Positions 23,236 to 35,245 of a stretch of 64,000 bases of DNA are shown in pieces. This DNA is from Nageia nagi (taxonomy: Eukaryota > Pinophyta): contig JBITNC010000001.1 of assembly GCA_050084985.1 (NCBI GenBank), positions 3,596,001 through 3,660,000 of the forward strand, given 5' to 3'. The position numbers were made by a program, and so were the translations under genes. Position 1 is the first letter of the stretch, and each line of letters opens with the position of its first letter. The notes under the pieces are model-generated. The model had not been told where the DNA came from and did not search any database. It saw nothing but the letters and a program-made list of their open reading frames with translations.

Positions 23236-23585
23236 TGGACATGATGTTAGCAAAGTATAGGCGAGTATTATTTTCATCTAAAATTGAACTCCAATAGTAG
23301 TGATGTCAGTAGGTAATGCTAAAATTTTTACAATAGCTAAGTTAGGTGTTCCAAGACATAAAAGTAGGTGATGTCAGCAGGTAATGCTAAAAGTTCTACG
23401 ATGGCTAAGTTAGGTGTTCTAGGATATAAAAGGAAGTGATGTTAGTAGAGTAGAGACGAGTATTATTTTTGTCTAAAATTGGACTTTGGGAGTAGTGATG
23501 TCAGCAAGTAATGCTAAAAGTTCTATGGTAGCTGAGTTAGGTGTTTCAAAGCATGAAAGGATGTAACATTAGCAAAGTAAAGTGA
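23236..23585 (+). repeat. Composite tandem repeat of two unit types
   Basis: Unit A (GATGTTAGCAAAGTATAGGC ... CGAGTATTATTTT ... TCTAAAATTGAACT) occurs near 23238 and 23445. Unit B (GATGTCAGTAGGTAATGCTA ... GCTAAGTTAGGTGTT) occurs near 23302, 23370 and 23498. The order is A-B-B-A-B, each about 60-70 bp. Not coding. Confidence 0.8.
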
Positions 23586-24099
23586 AACCCACTTTAGGCA
23601 AAAGAAAAAACTTGAAGAAGGATGATATCATGAGAAAAACTAAGATCTTTTGGATTTGCTTCACCTTACAAAGGTGCAAAAAGGAAGTGAATTAAACAAA
23701 AATAAAAAACCTTCAAAATCAAATTTTAGGGATTGACGATGTTAGATGTAACAAAAGGAATCTTTTCCCAAACAAAAATTCACCAAAGGACTTCAAAATG
23801 TGTGCTGAAGATCGAGAAGGATTCAGAATAACCATTGAAGATGAAGAAACTCCAAAATCATCATAATAAATTAGAGAATCTTTCATAATTGTAATATAGG
23901 TTCAAATAACACTTGAGAAACATGCTCATCATAATTTAGAGGCAATTACAATGTTAGATCTTTTAGTTTTTAGGAATAAAATGCCATGTGGTAGAGATAG
24001 TTAGCTATTTATTAAAAGAAGGCCAAAATCTTTGGACCATTTTGTAACTATTTTGTTTCAATCATTTTGTAACTGCTCTAGCCTAGTATAAATTTAGTT
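23586..24099. other. No gene recognised
   Basis: This is a transition from the tandem repeat to the LTR-related segment. Stops occur in all frames and nothing is identifiable. Confidence 0.4.
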
Positions 24100-24620
24100 G
24101 AAGATAGAGAAAAGGGGTCAGAATCCCTAGTATTGCCCCTTGTATTTATTTTCTAAGACCTTTTGTTCTATTAGTTATATAATGCCATCTTGACCTTTCT
24201 TGTCCAACACTTGGTGTTATTATTCTTAATATGGTTATATTATGGCAAGTAATGGATATTTCCTAAATGATAACAATGAGTTGTTTTTATAACTATGTAT
24301 TCTTGTATGGAAGAGTTAAGTTGAAGAATAATTTAGAGAATGAAAGCTTACACTGTGACTGCTACACTAGATTCTTGCCAAGGTTTCACATTATGTGAAA
24401 GCCTGCAGTGAACTAGTGATATGCCCCTTTACTTTACTCTCTGTCCCTATCCCTTTTATTTCATCTCTCACACTCTACCCTCTTTTATTTCTTTCTTATT
24501 ATTTTCTCTTTTCATATGCACCTAATAGATAAGGAATCAACCTACTTCGAAGATCATGTTACTATGTTAGCTTGTTCATGATATACTTTGGTTGAATTGT
24601 CCAAGAGCGTATATATTACA
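24100..24620 (-). repeat. Inverted segment related to the first part of the Tat LTR
   Basis: The reverse complement aligns in order with about 2480-3010 of the 5' LTR. Shared blocks include GTGTAGCAG(C/T) with the CACTAGTTCA context, AAGGTTTCACA, CCTAGTATTG(C), AAGACCT, CATCTTGACCTTTCTT, TAGATAAGGAA and ACTTTGGTT. Divergence is much larger than between the two LTRs. It is a remnant of a related but older LTR on the opposite strand. Its outer LTR end near 24620 and inner end are not clear. Confidence 0.75.
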
Positions 24621-25669
24621 TAATTTCCATCAATAAGCATCCAACATGTGAGTGAGGTTGTGCTACTAACCTCCACTTGTAAGGATTGGTTAACCCAAGA
24701 TTCTAGCATAATAAGATATAATTAAATATGATAATGAAAATAGCTAGTATACTTGGAATGTTCATTGGGAGGTTAGAGGTAGTACCTTCTAACCACATTT
24801 ACTAAGGGCATTGGAGTTGTCTTGCACCTATCAAAAAGACAAGCTTTTTATGGAAAGAAAAGAAAAATAACAAAAGAGAAATGAAGAAAAATGTAAAAAA
24901 TGGTGATGATGCCACATGATATGGATAAATATAATGACAAGCCCACTGATTAACTAGGGTTTGGATCACCTTTCTACTCGAATTATTATGAATTACAACA
25001 CTTGCTTATCCCACCTTGCTACAAATTGATTAAGTCTAAATTGTGAACAAGTAGGAGCCTATAACAATGTTGTGAAGGAACATCAACATGATTAGCACAC
25101 CAAACTAAATAATATAGCAGAGATTTCACCAACATTCACTCATCTTCATGCAAAAGAGTGAGTAATATTTATCAAATAGCAATTACATAACTTCATAAGA
25201 TATTCAACCATATTTATAACAAGCCTACACTTGCAAGAAATGTGCACAAGTCATGTAATAACTACAAGTATATACCAAGCATAAATACTCAAACTCATAA
25301 TCCCATTAAGTGGAAACAAGTCTTAATTTGATTAATTATTCTCTTCATTAACATAAGATAGCATTCAAAGTTGTTAACATAGCTTGTATTGAGAAAACTT
25401 ATCATCCTCCTTTCAAAATGAGCCCTCTAGGGATATTTATATTTTTTGTAAGAAAACCATAATCTTAATGCAAAGTAAAATTAAATTCATCTAAATTAAC
25501 CCTAATTATCATTAGTATAATAAAAACATGCCACATGGTGATCAAAGATTAAGTACAACACTTATAGAAGAAAATTCTAATCCATCATAAAGCTTGACTA
25601 AAATGTATAAAATTTGAAGTCCAAAAATAGATAAATTATGCATAATAAAATAAAATTAAAAATGTTACA
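24621..25669. other. No gene recognised
   Basis: AT-rich with short frames only. Some stretches could be decayed continuation of a minus-strand element, but I cannot show it. Confidence 0.4.
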
Positions 25670-26150
25670 AATCTAGTGCAATTCCTTCCATCCATTGATG
25701 TCCATGAGTTCATTCTTTCCTTTCACCTCTGCAACACTAGACTTGAAACCTTCACCATTCACTTGTTAAGTATGTCTCCATTCTTGAGTGGTCACCTTGT
25801 CTTGAAGATTATATGGATTTGGAAGTGTGTTCTTCTCTTCAAGGTTTAGATTCTTCTTTCTCTCCTCCAATTCCTCTACAAGCCTTCTTATTTCCTTAAT
25901 TTATTCTCCTCTAGTGGTATTGATCTCACTAATCTCCATCTTGTAGGTATAAGCCTCCAAGTCTTGAGATTTTTGCTTACATAGTGAGATTTTGTTCATT
26001 CATTTTTCTGCTTCTAGGTAGGGTCTTCATGTGATGCTCCAATAAAATTTGTTAGGTCAATGTTGCTCTTTTTCTTTGATGAAATGCCTCTATTACTCTC
26101 CATTTGTTCTAACTTGATCTTTTCCTTTTTCATATTGAAGCTATCCTTGC
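25670..26150 (-). pseudogene. Minus-strand coiled-coil coding remnant
   Basis: On the minus strand, sequence from about 26150 down to 25670 reads as a protein-like Lys/Glu-rich stretch: MESNRGISSKKKSNIDL near 26100, then QDLEAYTYKMEISEI, EIRRLVEELEERKKNL near 25890 and VAEVKGKNELMDINGWK near 25700. It has one or two frame changes and TAG/TAA stops at Gln-like positions. This looks like the tail of a retroelement accessory protein and is probably part of the same minus-strand remnant as the LTR-like segment at 24100-24620. Family unknown. Confidence 0.4.
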
Positions 26151-28870
26151 CATTCTGATCATGATGTGAAATAGTACTTCAAAGCAATCTTATTATGTAA
26201 AAATGAAGGTAGTTCTTAGGGTTTTTCCAAGGCAAATCACCTAGCCACCTATGGATGCATGCCTTATATGAATGGACATAATTTTCTAGGAAAACTTGAC
26301 ACTAAAATCAAGGTCAACCTACTTCTATATGTGAGTACAAGTGCTTATAGGTTTATAGAAGTTATTTTATGGTTCTTGCACCAAGGAAGAGGAGTGTGAG
26401 CTTAATGCATATTTCCTAAGGGTATAGGGATTTGTATTAGTTCCAATTTACACCTAGGAGAAGGTGATAGGTTAAGACAGGTGTTAAGAGGATCAACCTA
26501 GTTATCTTTCCTTGAGCTTGTGCTTGATGAGAGAAAGTATGAGACCTACATAGGGTTTGGGGAAGCCAAGATGGGTGTCTTAATTTGCATTTTTACCAAA
26601 GAGGAGAAGACAAGCCCAATTCAAGTCTCCCTAGGGTCAAGGATGATGTATCAAGTGAGATATGTGCCAAGGGAGGGGATTCTTTAATTTGTCATTTTTT
26701 TTACTTCCAAAGATCCTGCATAGATTTTAGAGAGATTAAAATGGGTATCCCAAGTGAAATTTACACCAAGAAGAGGGAATTCAAGGTTTGCACAAGTTCT
26801 TTTGGGATAAAGGATGGTGTCTAAATCTAGATTAGTGCTTGGGGAGTAGAATTTATGGTAGGCATAGGTATTTAAGAGGTCAGAAACCATGCCTAATTCC
26901 CTATTCATGGATTCATACATAATATATTATCACAAATGATACAACAATAAAGAGCAAGGATGAAATTAACATTATATGCACATATTATCATGAAAGTGCT
27001 ATATATATTATTCATAGATTCAAATCATCACATAAATACATAATGTCTCATTCATAGATGGATACGTATGATCATAAAGAAATATCATGGTAATGCTTAG
27101 TTTAATCCCAACCAACAAAGGTGCTAAACACAAATGAGGGTTAGATCATCATGGAATTAATAAGTTGACCCTTTCATGGATGCACATCATTATGGAAGCA
27201 AAGGATGCCCCATTTGTGGATGTCTCAAATGATAAGTGATAGATTCCCAACCTAAAGGGTTATCATAATCCAATATATAGGATTTTATTAATATCTTTCA
27301 AGTAAAGACATACAATATGATAAATGCCCAACCCAAAGGGTTATCATATTACAAAACATAGTGATCATAAAGCCATAATAGTGATGGTTATTTAATGTAC
27401 ACCCAATAAGGATGTATGATCATGAAGTAGTGATGGTTATTTAGTGTCTACCCAAAAAGGACATGGAAATATTTAGAAATAAAGCAATATTTCATATTTC
27501 CAAATGGCTTATTCAAAGCATTGATACAAATCATGATCATAATAATATTCAATAATAATCTTATATGTATATAAGGGACAAAAATAATCCTTGATGTGTG
27601 CCCCTAAGGATGTCCCTCAAGTTTTGCAGTTAATATCCATGTTTGATATTTGTATACATGCCCTAATGTTAATGCTTATCTGAGCACCAATGTTGAGTCC
27701 ATATATGTCAATGATGATAAAGTTGAACTTTTTTAGATGCATTTTGTATATTTAATCTTGAAATCATCTGCTTAGTTAGTAACTTATGCTTTTGAGCTCA
27801 AAATTTATCGAGAATAACATTACCCTAAATTCAAAATATTCATTTTTTATTGCAACAACATCATGCTCATATTTATGTTAGCCATATATTATTTTTCAAA
27901 GCATACATATTTAAAGAAATAACCATATGATATTATTTTATGTCAAATATTGATGGATATCAATGTTAGTGTTGGTATAAGCATTGACATAGGCACTAAC
28001 ATTAGCGCTAAGATATTTTGAGAAAGAGTGTTATAAATTTTTCGACCAATGTGTTTTGCATTTAAAAGACCAATTTCAAGGAATTTAAAGATTTTAAAAG
28101 GGCAATCATGATTTTAGAGGACTATCTTGGTATATATATCCTAATTTCAAGATTAAATATGATAAATCATGTCATTTTCATAATTACTATTTGCAAAATT
28201 ATGGTCTAGTCCTGCAGAGAGGACAACTTGCAATTATTAATAGTGCCTTTCATATATTGGAGGTAATGTACATTCCAATTTGGATTGAATTATACATGTT
28301 TTTTACCCCCAATGTATAAGATTTTCTACGTTTTTGGTTACAAGTATGAAGATTATAGAGCAAGATGACCATCGGGCTAGTTTTCTCGATAACAATCAAG
28401 TGTATAATCATGTGGTAGTTTTTTTTAGGTTCCTTATGTAATTTTAATGCAATTTTCTACCAATTTTAGTAGGGTTTTAGTGCAAAATCATTGGTATATA
28501 GAACCTAAGGTTTTCATGAGCTAGGGCTTTCAATTTAAGTGTTGAATAGTGATTAAGTTTATGTAAGAAGGGGATTTTCTAGTTTAGCTTAGTTTTTGGC
28601 TGGTTGCCCCCATTTTTTAGGGTGAGTAAATCAAGGAATCCCTACATAGGTGATGGTGTAGGCATTAATGTTGATATCGCAATTAGGCCATGGATTTAGC
28701 ATAGTGATTTGTGCATGTTTTTGATGTTATATATTATATTACATTATTTAATAAAAAAATATCTTTTTATTTTTGCAAAAAGTATGAAATGGAATACTAA
28801 CACATAGCTTACTTGTTATTGCAGTGTCGATAGTTCCTTATAGAGCTTGAACCTCGATCAAAAAGCTAGG
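26151..28870. other. Unassigned AT-rich stretch with minor repeats
   Basis: No supported gene. Imperfect repeats occur around 26550-26830 (AAGATGGGTGTCTTAATTTG versus AAAATGGGTATCCCAAGTGA, with GGATGATGT/GGATGGTGT). A short direct repeat (AGTGATGGTTATTTA) lies at about 27380 and 27430. CCCAACCTAAAGGGTTATCA-type repeats lie near 27249 and 27329. Confidence 0.4.
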
Positions 28871-29465
28871 TGAAGACTCAATGTTGGTACACTTAGTTAA
28901 CCATAAAGGAGCTTGAATTTCTCAATCATGTGGGAATGGGTTATCTGCTACAAGATCCCTATATGTGGGTGGACTAGGATATGTTGAAAACATTAATGTC
29001 GAGATGATCAAAGAGCATGAATACTTCTCACTTACCCACATGCAAAGTCATGATTATTCCTAAGGAAATTCATAAGATGATTCATGTAATTGTGAAGGGT
29101 AGGCCATTACTTATTCAGGACGGTATGACTGCTAGGCACTAGGGGGAATTAGCTACATGGTTGATAGGTATGATCGAGTATCATGAGAGAAAGAAAGGTG
29201 CTTATTTACATATATCCTTCAGGAGGAAGGTGAAGAAGCTTATGAATGTTTGGTTAATAATGACAACTTATATTGACAATATAGTTTACCCATATAATAA
29301 TCATAAGGTCTTTCCACTTGGTTTGGTGCATATGGTCCATCAGATATGCAAGGGGTTAGATATGCATGGGTACCATATATATTAGCCCAACTATATCATG
29401 ATCTACATATTTTTTCATGGTGAAAAAGAGTAGAAAGAGAGTGGCACACTTGTTTGTACTATAAT
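28871..29465 (+). pseudogene. Left half of a decayed reading frame split by the CACTA element
   Basis: Unknown family. The + strand reads MLVHLVNHKGA, ISQSCGNGLSATRSLYVGGL and EHEYFSLTHMQSHDYS. After a one-base shift near 29050 it reads VMIIPKEIHKMIHVIV and LATWLIGMIEYHERKKGAYL, then KKLMNVWLIMTTYIDNIVYP and ICKGLDMHGYHIY to 29385, continuing to the CACTA insertion at 29466. Stops fit former Arg or Gln codons (for example TAG at about 29140). The frame resumes at 40865. Regular secondary-structure-like composition and length suggest a former element protein. Confidence 0.5.
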
Positions 29466-29507
29466 CACTACTACATTTAATGGATTTTGTATCATCCAAT
29501 GCATCAA
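29466..29507 (+). repeat. Left terminal inverted repeat of the CACTA element
   Basis: It starts CACTACTACATTTA and continues with TTTTGTATCATCCAATGCAT; it pairs imperfectly with 40823-40864. Confidence 0.9.
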
Positions 29508-29629
29508 AACCCAATGTATTTTTTTCTTTTTTTTGGCATCAAGTTGATGCCTCATGTGATGCCAAGGGTAGTGTCAACCTATGTGTCAAGCAATGCATCA
29601 TAACATTTTTTTCTTTCATCATCCAAAAC

Positions 29630-30000
29630 ATTAAGAATTTGACTCATAAAAAGCCAATTGACTCATAAAATGTTAAGATTTTAACTCATAAATCATCAAG
29701 TAATTATCTCCAAATGCATCAACGTTTTAACTCATAAAGATTCAATATAATGACTCATAAAACATTAATGTTTTGACTCATAAAGCATTAATGTTTGGAA
29801 TCATAAAGAGTCTATATACTGACTCATAAAACATCAAAGTTTTGACTCATAAAACATCAATGTTTTGACTCATAAGATGTCAAGGTTTTGACTCATAAAA
29901 TGTCAATATTTTGACTCATAAAGAGTCAATGTTTTAACTCATAAAGCATCAATATTTTGACTCATAAAGAGTAAATGTTTTGAATTATAAAACATCAATT
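29630..30000 (+). repeat. Left subterminal repeats of the CACTA element
   Basis: TTTTGACTCATAAA(A/G)(C/A)(A)TCAATG-type units of roughly 20-21 bp recur about 15 times, some as TGACTCATAAAGAGTCA pairs. In CACTA elements such arrays are the binding sites of the transposition proteins (established for En/Spm); here the role is inferred from position. Confidence 0.85.
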
Positions 30001-30009
30001 TTCACATCA

Positions 30010-30524
30010 TAATTAAAAAAAAATTAAATTATTTATTATTACTATTTATTATTTCTTTTTTTTGTGTAGTGTATAATACATTTGAATACATTAAATGTAG
30101 TATATATACATTCGATATACATCCCAATAATACATTAAATGTAAAAAATACATTAAAATATACATCCAAATTTAAACATATATGCATAATAAGAATAAAA
30201 CTTAGAACACATTATGTATAAATAATATAACACACTAAATTAATAATTAGATGTGTATAATCTCAATCAATCAAGAAAAAATGTCCACTCCGAATGTACA
30301 AATTCATGGTAATGGGTCAACAAAAAATGTCCATGCATGCATGGTAATGGGCCAATAAAAAATGTCCATGTCGAGTGTACGAATGCATGGTAATGGGTCA
30401 TTCCCTATCATGACCACCATGCCTAGTGTAATCTTCATCATCTTCATCCATTTTAGCAATTTGCCACTCCTCTTGGTCACCCTCCTCTTGGTCATGCTCC
30501 TCTCGACCACCCTCCGGTTGACCC
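30010..30524. repeat. AT-rich stretch with a short ~50-65-bp tandem repeat
   Basis: AAAAAATGTCCA(C/T)... CATGGTAATGGGTCA occurs three times between about 30278 and 30402. The rest is ATACATTAAATGTA-type AT-rich sequence. Short frames on both strands here are not convincing. Confidence 0.7.
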
Positions 30525-32130
30525 TCCTAATTTTTTACAAAAATTAACCTTAAATTTTTACAAAAATAAACCCCAAATTTTTACAAAAATTAACCCTAAA
30601 TTTTAAGTTAAAATTAACCTTAGTTTTTTATAAAGATAAAAAATATTTTTTACTAAAATTAACCTTAATTTTTTTACAAAAATTAACCCTAAATTTTAAA
30701 ATCAAAATTAACCCTAAATTTTTAAAAAAATTAACCTTATTTTTTACAAAAATTAATCCTATTTTTTTACAAAAAATTAACCCTAATTTTTTTATAAAAA
30801 ATAACCTATTTTTTTACAAATGCTTAATTGACCCATTAATCCTAACCAAATATAACCCTTATTATCTTAATTTTTAACTCTGAACTCATGCCTAAACCCT
30901 TAAACATTAAACTTTAAATCTTAACTTAAATCTGAAAGCCTCAACTCAAACCTAAACCCCTAACCCTTAAATCCTATCCCCTAAGTTATACATAAACTCT
31001 TAAATCCTAACCCAACCCCTAACCCTTAAACCCTAACCATAATCCTTAATAAATCCTAACCATTTTCTTTAAGTCCTAACCTTTAAATTTTAAGTTACAT
31101 TATAATAAACCCTAATTCCTAATAGGTACTCAAGCCCTTAATTAAACACTAACCCAAAACCTTAATCCTTAATCCAAAATGCTAATTCTTAACCATACAT
31201 AACCCTAAAAAATCAGAATTCTTAACCTTAAACTTTAATACAAAAACCCTTAACCCTTAAACTCTAACCCAAACCTTTAAACCTTAACCTAAGCACCTAA
31301 CACCTAAACTTAAATCCCTAACTTGAATTATATTTTTAAAATTTATAAATAATAAAATATTATATGTTTAAAATTTAAAATATAATTATATTATAAATTA
31401 AATTTTAAGTTACTTTAAAATAAAACCCTAAATCCCAATTATAACTCAAACCCTTAAACCCTAACCTAGACCTTAACCCTTAAATCGTAATCGAAACCTT
31501 TAAACTATAACCTAAAAGCCTAACACCTAAAATTTAATCCTAAATTTTTACAAAAATTAATCCTATTTTTTGACTAAACTTATCCCTAAACTTTTTACAA
31601 AAATTAATCCTTAATTTCTACAAAAATTAACCCTTATTTTTTACAAAAATTAACCCTAATTTTTTATAAATATTAACCCTAATTTGTACCCTAAGTTTTT
31701 ATAAAAATTAATCCTAATTTTTTACAAAAATTAAACCTAAATTTTTACAAAAATTAACCCTAATTTTTAAAGAAAATTAACCCTAATTTTTTACAAAATT
31801 AACCTTAAATTTTAAAATCAAAATTAACCCTAAAGTTTTACAAAAATTAACCCTAATTTTTACAAAAACTAACCTAATTTTTTACAAAAATTAACATTAA
31901 ATTTTGATAAAAAATTAACCCTAAATTTTAATAAAAAAATTAACCCTATTAATAAAAACTTAACCCTACATTTTAACTTAAAATTAACCCTACATTTTAA
32001 CTTAAAATTGACCCTAATTTTTTACAAAAATTTACCCTAATTTTCTATAAAATTAATCCTACTTTTTTACAAAAATTATCCTTAAATTTTTACTAATATT
32101 AACCCTACACTTTTACACAAATGAAGATCA
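30525..32130 (+). repeat. Telomere-like minisatellite block 1
   Basis: Degenerate units ACAAAAATTAACCCTAAATT, about 20-25 bp, fill 30525-30840 and 31540-32130. Between them (30840-31510) are looser CCCTAACC/CTTAAACC strings. The TTAACCCTAA core resembles the plant telomere repeat but is spaced by AT-rich filler. Confidence 0.85.
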
Positions 32131-33059
32131 TATGGTCATTTTCATATAACAAAGATAAAAAAAAGGAGTTATAGGATTTCTTGGTATGTTTTTGTATTTT
32201 TTTTAATAAATTTAGCAAAATTAAAACCCTAATTTGCAAATTTTGGAATTTTTATTTCAAATCTAAAATTAATTTTGTAACCCTTTATTTTTTTCCAAAC
32301 CCTAGGTTTAATTTTGTAAACCCTAATTTTTTATCTAGAGTCTAGGGTTTTCATGTTCCAAATATTTAGGGTTTTTTGATTATTCAATTTTTGGAGGTTT
32401 TTTTATGTGCTTTTTCAATTTTCATATAAAAAATATCAAATACATGCAAAAATATTCTATTTTATTAAAAATGTTAAATGTTTATTTTACAAATGCTTTA
32501 AAAAGTAAAATTTTTGGATTTAGTATACTTATCTTTGAATTTGGCTGTGAATCTGACAAAACTGACCTTGGATCTAGTGGAAAATAGTCAGATTTTGTCC
32601 AAACCTGACCCTTATGTCCCCTCTTTCATCGATAAACACTCTTTACCCTATCCCTCTTATGATATTTAATTGAAAAAATAATTAGTGGGGCACGTGGGGT
32701 ATGGCCCTTTTTTTTTAAAAATTTCCTGGTATATTGTGTCATGTAGTCATAATTAAAATAAAAAATAATATTAAATAATTTTAAAAATATTTTAAATATT
32801 GAATAATTATCAATCGTATTTAGATAAAAATACTTAAAAAATATTATATTAAATTCATAAATATTAACTTTTAAAAGTATTAAATATTTTTAAAAATACA
32901 TAAATAATTTAAATTGATTTGTACAAAAATTAAATTATAAATACTATTAAATCAATAAAATGTAATTTTAATATTATGATATCATTAACGCTTTGTTAAT
33001 GTTAATGTATTTATGATAATACAAACATTGATAATTTTAAGGTTATGAGTCAAGTCAGG
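32131..33059. other. No gene recognised
   Basis: Strongly AT-rich; a few AACCCTAA words near 32220-32350. A short frame at 32405-32587 has no recognisable product. Confidence 0.5.
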
Positions 33060-33730
33060 ATTTTTGGATTAGGATTTGATGTTATGAGTTTCAAATATGT
33101 TAATATCATGTCAATGTTAATGTTATATGACAATTAATTTTACATCAATATGAATGTTATACGTCAATGTCAGATTGTTAATATCAATGTTAATGGTAAT
33201 GGTATGTTAATGTTATATCAATGATAATGATATGGTATTGTCAATGCTATAAGTTAATTTTAATGTTAATGTTATCGAGCTTGAAGTCTGCATTGATTAG
33301 ACAAGGATTAGATTGTTGATAGTGGAGGCAGAGTTGTAATGACCACTTCCAATATACCGTTATGTGACTTGTTGGTAAGATATGGTAATGCTATATGTCA
33401 ATATTTGATGCAATTCGATGTTAATATTATGTTAATATTATTTTAATGTTATGTTATTGCTAATGATATATTGATGCCATGCTAATATGGATAATATGAT
33501 GTTAATGTTATGGTAATAGAGTTAAAGTGATATTAGTGTCAATGCGATGTTAATGCCATGCTAATATAGTTAATTCAATGTTAATATTATGTTAATATAG
33601 TTAATATGATGTTAGTGTTTATTCAAGGTTAATGGCATGCTAATTTAGATTACTAGATGTTAATGTTATGTTAATATGATGTTAGTGTTAATGCTATGTT
33701 AATGTTAGTGCAATGTTAATATAGTTAATT
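33060..33730 (+). repeat. TTAATGTTATG-rich minisatellite-like region
   Basis: TTAATGTTATGTTAATAT-type words with GATGTTAGTG variants recur many times with irregular spacing. It is interrupted at 33278-33388 by a segment that recurs at 34122-34235. Confidence 0.75.
33278..33388 (+). repeat. ~110-bp direct repeat, first copy
   Basis: It runs from GAGCTTGAAGTCTGCATTGA through TTAGATTGTTGATAGTGGAG to GGTAAGATATGGTAA. The second copy at 34122-34235 differs mostly by transitions. Confidence 0.9.
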
Positions 33731-33759
33731 TTTTTTCTTATATGCATATGCATGATGCC

Positions 33760-34400
33760 TTTAAAATGAACATCAATGAGTTAGAGGTGATGACCAACCA
33801 TTGATTCTAATTTTCTTAAGTTTTCATCACCATAATTATTGAGTAATAGAGTGGGTTACACTTAGATTTGATCACCAATATAGTCTTCCCATAGGATAGG
33901 AGTTATTACTTTCCATTGAATGACTATAAATAAGGGATATGAGAGTTACATGGTAACATTAATTGGTTAGTAAATCCATTGGCTATGTCATTGAGGGTTG
34001 ATACTCTTGGAAAACCATAAACTACTCGCTCGATGAAATTCTTGGTGCCCCATTACAAAATGAGGACACATTTAGTCACCATATCGATACTTAGCCTTAG
34101 GAAGCCTTTTTAGCTACCATATTGAGCTTGGAGCCTGCATCAGTTAGGCAAGGGTTAGATTGTTGATAGTGGAGGCAAAGTTATAATGACCACTTCCAAT
34201 ATACCATTATGTGACTCATTGGCAAGATATGGTAAACCCAACTTATAGTTTTACTAGCCTACCTTATTTTAACACTTGACTAGTATACATTCTAGGAAAA
34301 TTAAAAACTTTAACTATAATCTAGACATTGCTCACATTAATAAGATTTAATAAATTTGTGAAGTTGTAAAAAAGATAACCATATCACATTGCATGATAAA
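33760..34400 (+). repeat. Fragment of a Tat-type leader inside the CACTA element
   Basis: Two blocks match the Tat leader at 5940-6290 in the same order. Around 33770-33905 are AATGAGTT, ACCAACCATT, GTTACACTT and ATAGGAGT. Around 34250-34400 are CCTACCTT, AACACTTGACTAGT, CTAGGAAAATTAAAA and AAAAAAGATAA. About 330 bp between the blocks (including the second 110-bp repeat, 34122-34235) has no counterpart in the Tat leader. Confidence 0.7.
34122..34235 (+). repeat. ~110-bp direct repeat, second copy
   Basis: It runs from GAGCTTGGAGCCTGCATCAG to GCAAGATATGGTAAAC and is the partner of 33278-33388. Confidence 0.9.
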
Positions 34401-34494
34401 GTAATTAAACATTTAGATTGTTTGATGTATATTTGTAAAGTTGTAAAAAAGATAAATATTATATTTTCTTAAGTAGACATATAGGTTTTTCAAA

Positions 34495-35245
34495 TCTTAA
34501 ACCCTAAATATTTGAACTTAAACCTTTAATATTTAACCCCCTACCTTAAACCCTAAACCCTAAATCTTAAACCCTAACCCTAAATCCTTCATTGTAAACA
34601 CTAAATCCTTCATCATAAATCCTAAACCATACATCCTAAACCCTACATCCTAAATCCTAAATCATAAACCCTTCATCATAAACCCTAAACACTTTATCAT
34701 AAACCTTAAATCCTACACCCTAAACCATATATCCTAAACTCTAAACCCTAAACCCTTCATTGTAAACCCTAAATCTTACATCTTAAATCCTACATCCTAA
34801 ACCGTTCATCATAACCCCTAAATCCTAAACCCTAAACCCTTCATCATAAACCCTACACCCTTCATCATAAACCCTAAATCCTAAACAATACATTTTAAAC
34901 CCTAAACCCTACATCCTAAACCATAAACCCTTCATCATAAACCCTAAACCCTTTATCATAAATCCTAAACCCTACATCCTAAACTCTATTTCTAAACCCT
35001 TCATCATAAACCCTAAACCATACATCGTAAACCCTAAACAATACATACTAAACATAAACCCTTAATCATAAACCATAAACCATACATATTAAACCCTAAA
35101 CCCTAAATCTTAAAACCCAAATAATACATATTAAACCCTAAACCTTAAACCCTAAATAATACATCCTAAACCCTAAATAATACATCGTAAACCCTAAACC
35201 CTTCATCACAAACTCTAAAAGCTTCATCATAAACCCTAAAATGAG
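34495..35245 (+). repeat. Telomere-like block 2 (degenerate CCCTAAA)
   Basis: AAACCCTAAACCCTAAATC strings alternate with CATCATAAACCCTAAACC and TACATCCTAAACC variants for about 750 bp. Several consecutive perfect CCCTAAA units occur (near 34550 and 34745). Unique coding sequence follows, so this is interstitial, not a chromosome end. Confidence 0.9.

Noticed and set aside
26551-26830. Gene at 26585-26824
   Set aside because: Its sequence consists of imperfect repeats and it has no homology I can name; the opposite strand is open too.
30304-30547. Short frames on both strands
   Set aside because: They arise from a small tandem repeat; no recognisable motif.
34495-35245. True chromosome end
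   Set aside because: Units are degenerate and flanked on both sides by element sequence; the array lies inside the CACTA ends.
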